64,000 nucleotides of DNA from Prostheceraeus crozeri (lineage: Eukaryota; Platyhelminthes; Polycladida; Euryleptidae): assembly GCA_907163375.1 (NCBI GenBank), contig CAJQUW010004425.1:96653-160652 (forward strand), read 5' to 3'. The translations under genes were made by a program, and so were the position numbers. The notes beneath the pieces were generated by a model. The model searched no databases. It worked only from the letters and a program-made list of their open reading frames with translations, and had not been told where the DNA came from. How positions within the stretch are numbered: the first letter of the stretch is position 1; the number at the start of each line of letters is the position of its first letter. Positions 1 through 12,464 of this stretch are shown here, in pieces.

Positions 1-2276
1 GTATTTCATTAAACATAGCATTATTATAGAAAAAATTCAAGTAACTAACTGTTTGTATAAGTAACTGAATTATCACACGTTTTTGTTCTGAGGAATGGGT
101 GGCACAATTGAGGGAGTATCAGATGTGAGCAAGAGAAATAATATTGAATAATATTTAAGCAGCGTATGCGTATAGCTCCCTTCGATTTTATTTCCCTCCC
201 TTCGAGTTAGAAATGGATATAATCGATTATTTGTAGATTTATTGACAGACTATAATGTGCTATAATTATGCTCGGCATTTGCGCTTATTGTGCTTTGGAA
301 ATGTCATCGTTTATGGAAAATTGCAAAGATGTGCCACTTTGAGAACAAGCCCATCAGTCACGAGCTGTGCTGACTTCACTACGGAGTCTCGAATCAACCC
401 TCTCTAATGCCTGAAGATTCAATTTTGCAATCTTTGCAAAATAAATGCATTTTGAAAAAGCGAGGAATTTTTCAAATTCATAAATGTGACATTTTTCTGA
501 GTAAAGAAAAAAAATTACCGCGAAATTTACCGCGGTTAAAAGTGATTTTACTTTTCTGCTTTCAAAATGCTTGTTTAAACGCTGATCATGTTGAATGAAT
601 GTATTCATCTTGGGCAGGGATATAGAGTTTAAGAACACACGTGTTAGACGTTGTATATCATTATCCTGTTACTCGACCGAGCAAAGGAACCAGCATTTCA
701 GGACCTCGGTCGCAATTAATAAAATTGCTAGTAAAATGTTAGTCGCTCAGAAACTAATGTGTCGAGCCTATGCACTTTGTGGATTATGCACAGGCACAAT
801 TGATACCTACAATATAAATTTTAAACAATTATGAAAAACCATGAGACAGTTTAAATGATAAATACTCGGAATTGCAATCCCAGGAACTTTCTTTTATACC
901 GATTGCCTCTAGCAAACCCAGGATTCAGGGATTTACAAAACATAAAAGTTTGCAATACCTCAGGACCTTCACACTCCTTGGGTTTACAAAAGCCTATGAG
1001 AACTCGAGTTTGCAATATCGTATTAGGCCTGTGCATAATCATTCATTTCTTTATGAATGCATTACCGCATATCGGTAGGCATATCTCTACTATGGATTCG
1101 GGATTGCAAGTTTTGTACTGAATTCAAGGGAATGAAATATGATGTGCCACTTCAGCAAGGGTCCATAGCTTCATAATGCAAAGGTTGCGAAACACAGGAA
1201 AACCTATATGTAGACACAGTGACTTGAAGTCTTCTTCTTTATTCTAAGTTAACCGACCAACGTGGAACATTTTTAAATTGATGAACTTTAATTGATGCAA
1301 GACAGACGAGAGCGGGTGATTAATATTATTGATTAAACTTCGTCCTGTCTACGGTGCATGTCATCAAAAGTTAATCTGCTAAATATCGAATACATCGTGC
1401 GCTTTATGGAATTGGATCTCCTACTGTCGGATGTGTACACAGGTATTTCCTCAATTTCACATTCGGACGACAAATCTTCGCATTTTTTTACTTCTCTAAC
1501 TTTTTTGCATTGAGCCAGTCAGAGCAGTAACGTACAAGAAGTGAGTAAGATTCACACTGAGGACACCAATTTTTACATGGAAGGCATCGGTTACGTGTCG
1601 ACAGGCATACAATGTGTAGCTGCGCTTCGTTTGAAGATTGCATCAAATGGAGCGATTTGAATTTATGCTATTGAAGGACTAGAAGCAGAGACAAAATAGA
1701 AATAAGACCGAAAGAGATTGCAACGAACTGTAAAAATAGAAAGAGCAAATGTTTAAGCAAGTGAGAAAATCTTCGCGGACACAACAACCGTGAGAGCAAA
1801 AAGAAAAACAAGCGGCTCTTCTGGACGTGAGCAGGCCAAAAGCCCCAAAAACTGCTCTCCAACTTCTGATCGGGACATGGGTGTGATACTGAAAAATTCT
1901 TTCCCCAAAATTTTGATCAAAGTGTTATGCTAAAGACATTCATTCTTTATCATACATGCATTCACATACGCACGTACATTCATTCATTTATTCATCTACA
2001 AAAGCCTATGCAAAAGTGTTGAGTTATCATATTTCATTTCTGATTTATATAATTAAAAACAGACTGTCACTTGATGACTAGGATTCTTGCAAAATTTAAT
2101 GCCTTTAAAAAGTTTCATATTTACTTGTGGTCGAGCAACATCATGCAACTAAAAACGAAGTCTGTCCCCAAATTTTTGTGAAAGTCCCTAGAGAAAAGAA
2201 GAAAAGTATGGATTGCTTACCCAATTTTTTATTACAAGAAGTCGATCACCATATCAAATTCGAAGACAATTGATGT
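1..2276. other. Gene-free host sequence
   Basis: I see no convincing gene, RNA gene or transposon end here. The open frames are short, have no recognisable domain and occur on both strands at the frequency expected for AT-rich DNA. Confidence 0.5.
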
Positions 2277-3065
2277 CATGGAGTAAGTATATTAATAACT
2301 CAGTATTGATTAAATCCCCAATGTGTATGCATTTTCGATTTTATTAAATGAGCTCGACTTTTGACCCAGAACCACGTGTATACGATAAGCAAATGTTTAC
2401 AGTTTTGGAGAAATTCATGGAATTGACTGATTATGATAGCAATAGAGGAGTATTCTACAAAGTCTCCGTATCATGATAACCTTGAAGAGCAATGTTTATT
2501 AAATTAGCTTCGATGGAAGTCCCCTACTTTAATGCGCAGTTAATTAATTAATTAATAATCTCTTTAATTAATAGGAGTTATTTTCTAAAGCGTGATCATG
2601 TCACAATGACACAAACTATCTTCTAACTGAAGGAGCAAATAATCATGATCAAAGACAGTGATCATAGTTGACTCTAAAAGATGTAAATGGGTCCATAAAA
2701 CTGTAATAATTAGTTTCAGATAAGAAATGAAGCTTTATTTTGTGAATTGAAAAATTTTACATGTACAACGACAGTGCACTCCGGATAAGGGCGACAGTTT
2801 GGGAATGAGATTTCTCTCCCACTTATCCGGAGTTCCCGTTTAAACAGAGTAACAAGATTCGAGCTCATTTCTGCCTGAATGATTACTATGTGAGCTAACT
2901 TTTCGTTTTTATATTGATAGTAGCGAAAAATTGATCAAATATTTTTAGACTGCAGGAACGTAATTTCTACAGAAAACTGAATCTTTTGATATAAAAATTT
3001 TCACTGTATGCCTACGCTGACATTTTTTTGAGTCGACACTCTACCTACTGTATATATACTCTATG
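2277..3065. repeat. MITE-like repeat, copy 1 (shared with 33136-33969)
   Basis: The segment begins CATGGAGTAAGTATATTA and ends ACTCTATG, and is related along its length to 33136-33969. Shared blocks include 'TTAAATCCCCAATGTG' and 'TCGATTTTATTAAATGA' near the left end and 'ACTCTACCTA' near the right end. Terminal inverted repeats are clear in the second copy and degraded here. No coding capacity is visible. No target duplication is visible around this copy. Confidence 0.65.
2778..2833. repeat. Small hairpin inside MITE copy 1
   Basis: ACTCCGGATAAG is followed after 32 bases by its perfect reverse complement. I did not see it at the matching place of the second MITE copy, so it may be a small nested insertion. 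The CCGGATAAG core resembles pogo/Tigger-type ends, but this is weak. Confidence 0.4.
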
Positions 3066-3945
3066 TTCACTTCTTTTATTGATCATTCATTGATAGTTAA
3101 ATAATGTAATCAAGTGGCAACTCTGAACCAAACGCTAACATAATCATCTAAGTGGCTTCAAACGTGTAGGAAATAGTTTCTCATCAATTTCTCTAATCGC
3201 AAGTCGATGATAACTGATTGATTCTACTCTCATGAAGTTGAAGACAACTGCATGGCACCATAGGAAGAGTACCTGTAGGCCTATCTATGGCCGCAATGCG
3301 CACATGCACACAGCTCCATCCAAGGGGAGGGGAATTTCTCCTAGGGGCCTATCCATCATTTTCCATAAATCGCGAGATGTGATTAACTGGTCAAAGGCAC
3401 TCACTGTCTGATCGCGCCACCATTTTTAAATAGGAGCTCAAGAGCACCATGCACAGACCAGTGTTTCGGTCAATGCAAATGATAGCATCATTGAAAACGG
3501 CGGTGCCACACTGTTTTAAAATATAAATATGCGATCTCTGATAGAGGTTGATCACAAGAGCTTGGCAGGCTGTAACGATGCTAGCTGTGCTTTATCATCC
3601 GCATAGTCAGTTAATAAGTCCGACTTTCAAGTCTCGCTTAAAACTTTTGGCAAAAATATAGAAGTTGGATGCATAGTTTGTGCTTACAAATAGCTTCTGG
3701 GAATCGCAAGTCCCATAAATTAGTAGCAGTTAATAACAATAAGCAAAAAATAGTAATTTGTCATAAACTTATGGTTGTATCAACTCAAATAAAGAAATCA
3801 AACAATTTTGATCAGAATGAATAACTACTTGAGTAGCATGATGCATATATTTCCATTGTCAATTATTCTTTCGATTGAGTTGCCTGAAAATAATCATTGC
3901 AGTTCGTCTAACCTGTGCAAACCCACATGCTTGAAACGTTCTTAT
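3066..3945. other. Gene-free host sequence
   Basis: No gene or element end recognised. An open frame beginning at 3808 runs into the hAT element at 3954 and has no recognisable domain. Confidence 0.4.
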
Positions 3946-3953
3946 GTTCAACC

Positions 3954-5477
3954 TAGGGCCCTGCAAGTACTCGAAAATGTCGAGTTTGACCGCTCGAGTA
4001 CTCGACTCGACTCGACATTTTGTTATACCGTTCGAGTACTCGAACGATTCGACGAATACTTGAACGATGATTGGTGAGTATTCGAATTGTGTTGGCGAAC
4101 ATGCGTAAAAATATATCTTGTTTTCATAGCCTTCTTATTTCGATTACAATGAATTTCTTCAATAACTTAATACTTAAGCGCTTTTTATTCAGCATTATGT
4201 TTTGGTCAGAGCCTGGTCACGTCAATATTGTTGAAGTTGCAATGAAATGTTCTCTAAATTCAGTCACATTTAACGACGGCCAATCACATCAAAAGGAGAC
4301 GATTAATTACTGCTATCTCAATCTCTCTCCGTGCGTGCACCGTGTCACGCGGAAATCGATTGAGTGAATTTCTCTCATTTGATCTCCACGGTGATGAATT
4401 TCAGAGCCACTTAGGCAGGCCAGACCAATGCAGAATTTTCTCCACGGCTAGCCTGAGTTCTCGAATTGCCAGGCGATGCCGCTCGACTTCTGTGAATCCC
4501 ACTGTTATGTAATTAATTTCTGTACCTTCTTAGTTTTCACTGGACCACATGACCAATTCGCCACTGGCAGTCGCCTACATACATCTTCGACTTCATATAT
4601 GTGCTAGTCAATAGCGTTGCTGTGACTTGAATTCAACTCTCATTGAAAATCATAATAGGTCACATCATAATGCTATAATGCTGTCATAGCACTGTACTAT
4701 AGCAAAAATCTCAAAGTCAAACGAATTGTCTTTCGACTTTTTAAGGGATAAGTTTGGTGACGTAGTGAATGTGATCCGTCTTATACAATATATAAAGCTA
4801 ATTGAAAAACGACAAAATGTTTTGCAGATTTCATGAGGGAAAGGTCATAATTCGTCCATTCCTCTTTTCCGCTGATTTTGATGTGCCACCTTTCTTACAT
4901 GCTTTCTTTGGCGGACATCCATCAGTAGTACCCCTTCATACTAAAAAATCAGCACGCTGTTGACTAAATTGATTCATCAGTCATCTCATATGTTACTATT
5001 CGAATCAATGGATCCTTAACTCAGGGTCCAACCCTCAAACATGGGGAAGAGACAATAAACGAGGAGCAAGTAAGAGTAAGGTGACGTAGACGTTAGCCCA
5101 TGCGCTCTACTAGTAATCCCTGCCAGGTATTCAGAATAGTGGCACACTTGCTTAGCAATTATTGTTTAATATGCCTACAAGACAAAATATATACAATGGT
5201 GAAGCAAAAGGTTTTAAAAAATTAATAGCGAAAACAAATGATTGCATGCATGAAATGTTTTAAATTTGTATAATGTATGTCGAATGTCCATAATTACATA
5301 TACTTGACAATGGATAACCCACTCACTGGATCAACGATGTGTGTCGCCATATATCTTATTCTCTTTATTGCTTTTATTAGCCTAAGTAGGCATAAGCACA
5401 TTTTTGCCTCTTATTATCTATAAAAATTTTGCCCGACTCGACTCGAGGTTGACAAAAGCCCGACTCGCAGGGCCCTA
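3954..5477. mobile_element. hAT-type non-autonomous element with perfect 8-bp TSD
   Basis: The ends are perfect inverted repeats TAGGGCCCTGC / GCAGGGCCCTA. They are flanked by identical 8-bp duplications GTTCAACC at 3946-3953 and 5478-5485, the size made by hAT transposases. Inside the left end is a stretch built from CTCGA/GTACTCGA motifs (about 3966-4060), and CGACTCGACTCGAG recurs near the right end, so the subterminal regions are also repetitive. The 1.5-kb interior has no recognisable transposase frame, so this is probably a non-autonomous copy. Confidence 0.85.
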
Positions 5478-5485
5478 GTTCAACC

Positions 5486-6508
5486 TCCGGTGTTTGGTAT
5501 ATTACAGGCTTGGAAATAACGGCAGTAAATGGGAAGAAATACAAATAAAAAGCACAGGTTCTGTGCTGCTTCGAAGTACAGCACAAGCATACACAGGATT
5601 TGATAATCGAGCAATGAAATCAGGGCATTATTATCGGATATCGCTGTTGTAAAATTGCTAAATGGATCAACCGCGTCCAGGCACGCGGGAACCAGGGGAG
5701 GGAGCAAGGGAGGGCTAAGCCCAGGGTTGCCGTGGGGATTGAAATTTGAGTCTCCACCCCACACCATACCCCCACTGAATAAGAAACCTAATTTATATGC
5801 TACTTTTCTTCATATCATGGAATAACTGATATCCGATATTTCAATTTCAGTGGAACTTAAAATATGATACGATCCGGATACTTGCCTTTGATGGTTTGAT
5901 TATAACGTAATGATTTTCTCTGTAATTTCCTTTCTGATACCTCATCAACTCATGTATTACTTTCATAACACAGCCGAATTCAGACGAATACATTTGTATT
6001 AAAATGGCTTTTCAATGGATGCCAGGCCGTCAAAAAGCGTGTACCAATTAATTTTAATTGCTTGTACTTAGCCAATAGTAGAGGTTCCCGCCAAATGTTT
6101 TCATACATGGTCAGATTGTTACCCTGGATATAACTTTCTTCATAAACAACAATTGCAGCATTGTCATTCTTAGCAATCACATGGAACATGCACATCACTC
6201 ACTGGTGGAGTTTCAAACTGAAAATGTAGGCTATATAATTTTTTCTTAAGAAGCTTCCCGCAGGCAAGTCGAGATGCCGTCTGCTTTGCTACTTGTCCAC
6301 AAACAAGTCAAAAGAAATTTCGATCTACGGTCATCGAACACTGTGAAATGAAACTACGTGTATGTTTTGACTCTTCGTCTATTATTTCTATATGTATGTT
6401 CTCCATCAACGAATCAGACTTAGTTTTAGGAATCTTTGTGAAGAATTTTAACTTTTTAAACTAACTTAAGGCTGATTGTATCAGAGGTAATAACACCCGT
6501 AGTCAGAT
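5486..6508. other. Gene-free host sequence
   Basis: No gene, repeat end or RNA gene recognised. The minus-strand open frames here have no recognisable domain. Confidence 0.4.
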
Positions 6509-6653
6509 TTCAAAATAAAAACCACAATGATTAGGAAGGAAAAAGCTTATCCCGAGCTTTCACTCGTCATTCCCATGATTATGCTCGCTGTATGACGAAT
6601 GAAAGCTCGGGATAAACTTTTTCTTTCCTAATCATTGTGGTTTTTATTTTGAA
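6509..6653. repeat. Long near-perfect hairpin
   Basis: Two arms of about 60 bases are nearly exact reverse complements (left arm begins TTCAAAATAAAAACCACAAT, right arm ends TTTTTATTTTGAA), separated by about 20 bases. It is either a foldback MITE or an inverted duplication. There is no open frame and no clear flanking duplication. Confidence 0.8.
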
Positions 6654-8022
6654 TTCTAACTTAAAGTACCTATTTTCTCACAGCTCTCCTTTTGTTGCAA
6701 GTGTGAGTGTAAGTTTTGTATTACATCTTAACAGGGCGATCTATCATTGAGCACCGATGAGCACCGGGCATGGTGGTGTGATGCGAAAGTAAGCATGGTG
6801 AATTATTGTTGGCAAGGCAGGCGTAGAATATACGAGTCACACATATAAATAGGAACAACAGAAAAAGATGAAATCAAGAAAGTTATTGAAGTTTTCGGAC
6901 GACCTGTCAGGAGTGTAACATGATGTCATTGGTGTGATGAAATTTTCCGTTACACCATTACTGACCAATGTCCTTGCCACTGACTACTACACCACTGACG
7001 ACATTTGAAAATCGGTTTTAGCTTAGCACATACCGGTATAGGTGGAAATGAAATTCAGTCAGAACGACGGCTGCTTTTGTTAGTCTGGATGGATGCTAAG
7101 TTTTCATAATTTTGGCTTTATTGAAAATTGAAGCTATTCTCTGGTGATGTCGACTGTTGCATCACTGATCAGCAATACGTGTGCGCTATGGAGTAAGCAT
7201 TTTGAGATGCGTATTGCGAGATAGCTCCAAGATGAATTTGAGATTATATAAATGGATGACTATAGTTTTACACTCCCCGAATTCAAGCAAAATCGTATTT
7301 GTCGTCACACGTTGCATCACCGACAGGTCGGTTACTTAAATACTATACATTGAAAAGAGTTCAGAACTTCGTGCTGGCATTAATTCTTGTTATAACAGAC
7401 ATGTTCTTTTTTGATAATCTTCCGCATATAGTCGAAATAATGAACATTGAAAAGTGGCTTCAGGACACAAAATTTCAAGCTTTCTGTGGACTGACCCATT
7501 TATTATCTACTTTATGCATAAAGTTTAACAGAGATGTTTTATTAGGACTTCTTTTATGTCGTGATAAGTTTCAAATGATCAATCACATTTATCACGCAAG
7601 CATAAATATATCACATAATCATTATGAATCAGTGTGACTTAATTTGCATGTAAGAGATTTACCGGCATATAAACCCCGGATTTGCCGACGATTATACCGG
7701 CATAAAAAGGAGTACGCCGTACGAATCAGCCTACATTCTGTTCGACCCTAAAAGCAGCTTATAGCGTTCTTCCCCTTCAGACGTCCCAGACACACCGAAG
7801 CTATTATTGGTCATTCAAAATCATTATCAATGTGTTGCGGATGTGAAATCAGCACAGAGATGCCAAGCTGTCTGATAATTCAAAGTCAGACTTTACTGAG
7901 TGATAAAATGTCAGTTCTGACTGCTTTTAGTGAATGTCAAAAATCATGACAATCCCCATAGAATCCCTATAGAAGCGCTATAGGAGCTGTGGAGATGGCC
8001 TCAACACCCATACCCACCCATA
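6654..8022. other. Gene-free host sequence
   Basis: The 112-codon open frame at 7299-7637 has hydrophobic stretches but no recognisable family, start context or neighbour. I see nothing else to support. Confidence 0.35.
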
Positions 8023-8030
8023 CCCATGGG

Positions 8031-9115
8031 CAGTGGCGTCTTCTCCGTACCTGCGAGGCCTTCGGCGCATCCTCAAAAATTATTTACCAACATTTATAAA
8101 AATGAAAAGTGTCATCATTCATTTAAATTCGATAGCTTCTCGTGATAGCTTCCGTCTCAAAATCAGACGCTCAACCTCAAGAGTGAACAGTTTTGCAGCA
8201 CGTGCTTGAATCACAGCTGTTTTCTTCGAACAATTAGACACACAAACTAGTCGTGTGTTCAGACGGAGCACTGATGTTCAGACAGCGAAAGAGAGTTGTG
8301 TGCGTGTGAGGCAGTAAGCGCACGCGTCCACGTAAATATTGGCTTTCCCGATAGACATGATGCTTTGCCTTCTCCAATTTTTGCAATGCAATTCTACACA
8401 ATACTTGATCGAGGCGCGGTGCCTAAATATAGTAAGGGAAGCGCAACCCAATTGTTCCTAGCTTCGCTTAATGTGAGAGAAGCCAATACGTCAACAGTGG
8501 CAGATGGATGACGTTCAGACAGGACTGCGATCAGATGATGAGCGTTCTCCAATGAATGCAGAGTAATGCATCTGACTCGAACAACCAGATTCGGTAGAAT
8601 TCCATAATTTGTTTTTACGCGATTGATGTGACACTATGTTTAGCACTGCAGATGAGATCATAACCACGCCTTTCGTCCCAAGGGAATATACTGAAAAGAT
8701 AACAGTCGTCAAGCAAGGTAGGCCAACACCTGATATGAAATTGAAAGTACTCACACAGAAAGAAATAAGAAATACACAAGACATTTGAATGCATCAAAAT
8801 TTCAAACATGTGAGTGGCTGACCGGCCGTCAAAAACGCAAGAAACTGTTCGCCTTGCCTCCTTTTTTTCTCGAGAAAATGTGGTCTGGACAGAGAGGGGA
8901 TATAGTGATCTCAGCTCCTTGAGTAAAGCGGTTAAGTGACATGATCAATCACTTCTCATGTGCACTTTCACTTGACCTTAAAAAATGTTCGGAAAATTGT
9001 TATTAAAAATTCAGCTTTTATGAAAATTAATGTTGTGACATAAAAGTGCTTTGTTTAGAAATAGTATCCCAATGCCGAGTGAAGGCCTATGGTGAGGGAG
9101 CACGCGACGCCACTG
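8031..9115. mobile_element. hAT-type non-autonomous element with palindromic 8-bp TSD
   Basis: Termini CAGTGGCGTC / GACGCCACTG are perfect 10-bp inverted repeats, bounded on both sides by CCCATGGG (8023-8030 and 9116-9123). CAGTGGCG ends plus an 8-bp duplication are typical of hAT elements. The 1085-bp interior shows only short open frames on both strands with no recognisable transposase domain. Confidence 0.88.
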
Positions 9116-9123
9116 CCCATGGG

Positions 9124-10057
9124 TATACCCACAGAATCCCCATACCCACGGCAACCGTGGCTAAGCCCCCTTAAATTTCACATACTTTCGGCAGCTCCGA
9201 GACATTCAGTCAGTCTGCAGTCTAATTTATCGATAAGATATATTTAGCAATACAAAACAAATATTTCCTTATCATTTCAGAATAACTTAATTCTTATAAC
9301 CATCCACGCGTACTTTCTCCGGTCACGTGACTCATGACTGTGCCTGAATGAAATATAGAGCTACTATAGCGAGTTCAGTGATGCAGAGCCCACAGACTTA
9401 GATTGCTCGTTCTTCTAGGTTCGTTGAAGATGCGATGAACGGGAATTTTCACTGGGGCTGTGAAGACTTATTGAATGAGCGGAGAATCTCAATGTATATG
9501 TTGAAAAGTGAAAACAGCCTTTCATCGCTTGTGGTTATCTTATCTCATGGATATCTTCAGATTATTTAAATCGCCACGAATTCCATCAATTTTCAAGAAA
9601 TGCCATCCACATTACAAGCTCTTTTCCCTAATCAGAATGTTATTGATTCCAACAGTATGACAACCGGACCAAAAGATCCTAAGAGCATCTCCGCGACAAA
9701 TTCTACAGATGGGTCAGCCATAGAAATTCGACTTGTACCTTGAAACGGCACTCAGGGCTCTTTCATAATCTGGTGAATGGCAAAATAAGACAAAGATTCT
9801 AGCAATCGATGATGATTGCAGCAGTCCTGGAAGACTTGTTCGTCAATGCATAACAAGGAGAGGCTGCGGAAAAATTCGAAAGCACTTCCGCAAATTTTGG
9901 AAATTTGAATTTTACATATAACTTACCACCACAATAACTTCAGCCCTTCTCGAGCAATCTAATTTCATTCAAATGCTGTACGTGTGCATAAAGGATTGTC
10001 TGAGTCTAATGAACATGTTTACAAATGGCTCGGCAAATGCCTATAAAAGTGTGATGC
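9124..10057. other. Gene-free host sequence
   Basis: No gene or element boundary recognised. Confidence 0.4.
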
Positions 10058-10061
10058 TTAA

Positions 10062-11218
10062 CCCTTTCCTGCCCGAAGACGTGTACTACACGTCTTTTGA
10101 CACTGGCGCAAAAACGATTGTTTTTTTTGGAGAAAGACGGATGACGGAAACGTGTACTACACTTCCTCAATGTTATTATCCATTGAACGATAGCTTGCTC
10201 AAGTGAACTGTGTTAACTGACGGCAACTTGCTGGTCCGTCTAATTGACTTTATCGAGTAATTTCTGATCATTCGCACATAACTTTCTTGTCTGTGTCATC
10301 TGGACAAATTTTCAAAATACTTCTAGGAATTTACGATCCATGAAGATACTTGTTTCTAGGAATAATAAGGACACTATTATGAATGGAAGTTGGAAACGTA
10401 CTTGCTTCTGACAAGTCTCATATCTATTAAAACCTTTTAGAATTTTTGTGTAGTGTGTTTACGATTAGCAATGTTGCATGATGATAACTTAATTTATAAT
10501 TGTGGGGCAGTTAAAAAAGGATTTTAAGAAAGATCAGAAATGTTGACTTGAAATTGTAAAATAATTTATGAATGAAATTGACTCAGCCTAATAATAATCG
10601 ACGTAAATTGTCTATCATCATTCTTCACGAATTAAGATAACTGTGAGCGTCATAGACTCTCAATGCCACTTTCATCAGACATCCGTAAATTAATAGGATG
10701 TTCTGCATTTGGTATATTGTCTTCAGTTTTAAAGTGGTCGCTTATATGCAGGCATATTCTTTCTTAAATTGAAGGTTAGAGCACTACATAAAAACATGGG
10801 CCTATTACCTTTTATAAAAGTAATACTGACGACTAAAAAGAATTGAAATTAAAATTTGTGTGCATCTTCCACAGTGCACAACCAATGCGCTATTATTGTA
10901 AGCGTTCTCGGAACGGAACAAACTTAGATACAAAACCAGTTCCATAATCAAAAATATAGAAAACTTTATATCATCAGATTTGTCTGAACTTACTGAATTC
11001 AAAAATCGGCAAGGTAACCCACGAACGGCTAAAGGAAAATGTCAATGACAAACGAACGTGCTATGCACGTCCTCGGCTGATACAACAATGAAATTATCGA
11101 CGTGTACTGCACGTTCCCGTCATATTGGACGAATGAATCATCGCAAAAGACGGCAGTACACGTATCCGTGTAGTACACGTTTCCGTCATTTCCCAGAAAT
11201 CCTGCCGGCGTCAAGGGG
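10062..11218. mobile_element. piggyBac-type non-autonomous element in TTAA
   Basis: The left end reads TTAA-CCCTTTCCTGCC, and the right end, as its reverse complement, reads TTAA-CCCCTTGACGCC. The TTAA copies are at 10058-10061 and 11219-11222. TTAA duplications with CCC-initial ends are diagnostic of piggyBac-type elements. Both subterminal regions carry copies of a short palindromic motif, ACGTGTACTACACGT or close variants (10078-10094, about 10148, 11099 and 11157), which may be transposase binding sites. No transposase frame is visible. Confidence 0.8.
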
Positions 11219-11222
11219 TTAA

Positions 11223-11551
11223 AGGTCAACCTCGACATTCCCAAAACCTCATCATTGGTCGTTTGGCCTTCCAGAAATTGAAGGAAATCATTCAAAAAAA
11301 ATTCCGCTCGTAAAGGTATGGCAATTTTGATTGCAAAATACTTGCATGTTCAAAGTGTTGTCATATCGTCTGTTAATTTAAGTCCAATTTTGTTCTATAT
11401 ATAAGTTAACTGCATGTAGGCATAGGCCTATATATTTTCAATGGAACATTTAGAGGATTTTAATTAGATTTGAACTGATCTGCAATGGTTTTTTGTGGGA
11501 CGAACTGCACTGCTAGTGAAAAGCATTATAAATCTGCTACAACCACAAAAT
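11223..11551. other. Short host spacer between piggyBac element and Polinton 1
   Basis: AT-rich sequence with no recognisable gene. It directly abuts the left terminal repeat of the Polinton. Confidence 0.4.
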
Positions 11552-12132
11552 AGTCTATAAATTTCAAAAATTTTGGTTGACTCCAAATTTCACGTGGCCG
11601 AAAATTTAGGTAGTGACAAATTTTCGAAAAATTAAATTTTCAAAAATTTCACGTGTTCGAAAATTTAAGCAGTCGAAAAATATCACGTGGTCGAAACTTT
11701 AAGTTGTCTCAAAATTTCACGTAGTCTAAAAATATCACGTGGTCGAAAATTTCACGTAGTCTTTTCACATAGACCAAAAAATATCAAAATATTTATTAAA
11801 AAATGGAATCCTCAAGTGGAAGAAACCTCAAAAATGGAAGAAACTTCGACGGGGACGACGACGACGAGAATATATCCTTCGTTATCACAATTAAAAACAA
11901 GTGAAATGGACATTGAAAAAATGAATAAAGAAAAGCACAAAGATAGAGTTAGGTATATGAAAGATAAAGAATCTCAATTATTATTAAGATTAGAACATTA
12001 TAAAAAATTAAGAAAGAGATGGACTCTATTTAAGAATTTGACACAAGGCATTGGAGCATTTTTAACAATTTCGTTAGGCGCTCTCACTATTGTCATTTCA
12101 TCTGGCGTTCTTACAATTCCTGTTGTTGCTAT
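11552..12132 (+). repeat. Polinton 1 left terminal inverted repeat
   Basis: It matches the reverse complement of 29345-29887. The outer ~250 bp is made of short reiterated blocks containing CACGTG and TCGAAAATTT or GGTAGT. The inner part contains the 5' portion of the two-membrane-segment gene that is complete at the other end. The repeat stops inside that gene, just after the codons for IPVVA. Confidence 0.88.
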
Positions 12133-12139
12133 CAGATGA
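11813..12139 (+). pseudogene. Truncated duplicate of the membrane-protein gene within the left terminal repeat
   Basis: This is a 5' copy of the gene at 28986-29669, carried here because it lies inside the terminal repeat. The shared motifs are 'SQLKTSEMD', 'RVRYMKD', 'SQLLLRLEHY', 'TISLGALTIVISSGVL' and 'IPVVA'. The frame ends at a stop right after the repeat boundary, so only the N-terminal half and the first hydrophobic segment remain. A potential ATG at 11802 is out of frame with the conserved part, and the frame upstream is filled by repeat sequence. Confidence 0.8.
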
Positions 12140-12420
12140 TCACTCAATTGTGTGGAACAGTTGCTTCTCGTATTCATGAAAGACAGCATTTCAGAACAAA
12201 GAGCTGTGACCCTGAGATGAGCATTTGGAAGACGCCCAATTGTAGGAAACAGTCGCTTGCCACGTTCATGAGACAATGCATTTTAGAACAAAGAGCTGTG
12301 ACCCGGAGATGAGCATTTGGGAGACGCTCAATTATAGGGAACAGCTGCTTGTTATATTCATGAAACAATGCATTTCAGAACAAAGAGCAGCTATCCGCAC
12401 TTGAGCGCTTGGGAGACGTG
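12136..12420. repeat. Three tandem ~92-bp repeats inside the left end
   Basis: About three imperfect copies share the words 'CAATT', 'GGAACAG', 'TTCATGA', 'CATTT[C/T]AGAACAAAGAGC' and 'GAGCATTTGGGAGACG'. They lie immediately inside the left terminal repeat. They are open in some frames on the minus strand but have no recognisable coding function. Confidence 0.75.
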
Positions 12421-12464
12421 AAATATATATATTGCCGTATGTAAGCAGTAAGACTTCATTTGCA

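Noticed and set aside
8296-8809. Transposase in the hAT element at 8031-9115
   Set aside because: Short frames on both strands without any hAT signature.
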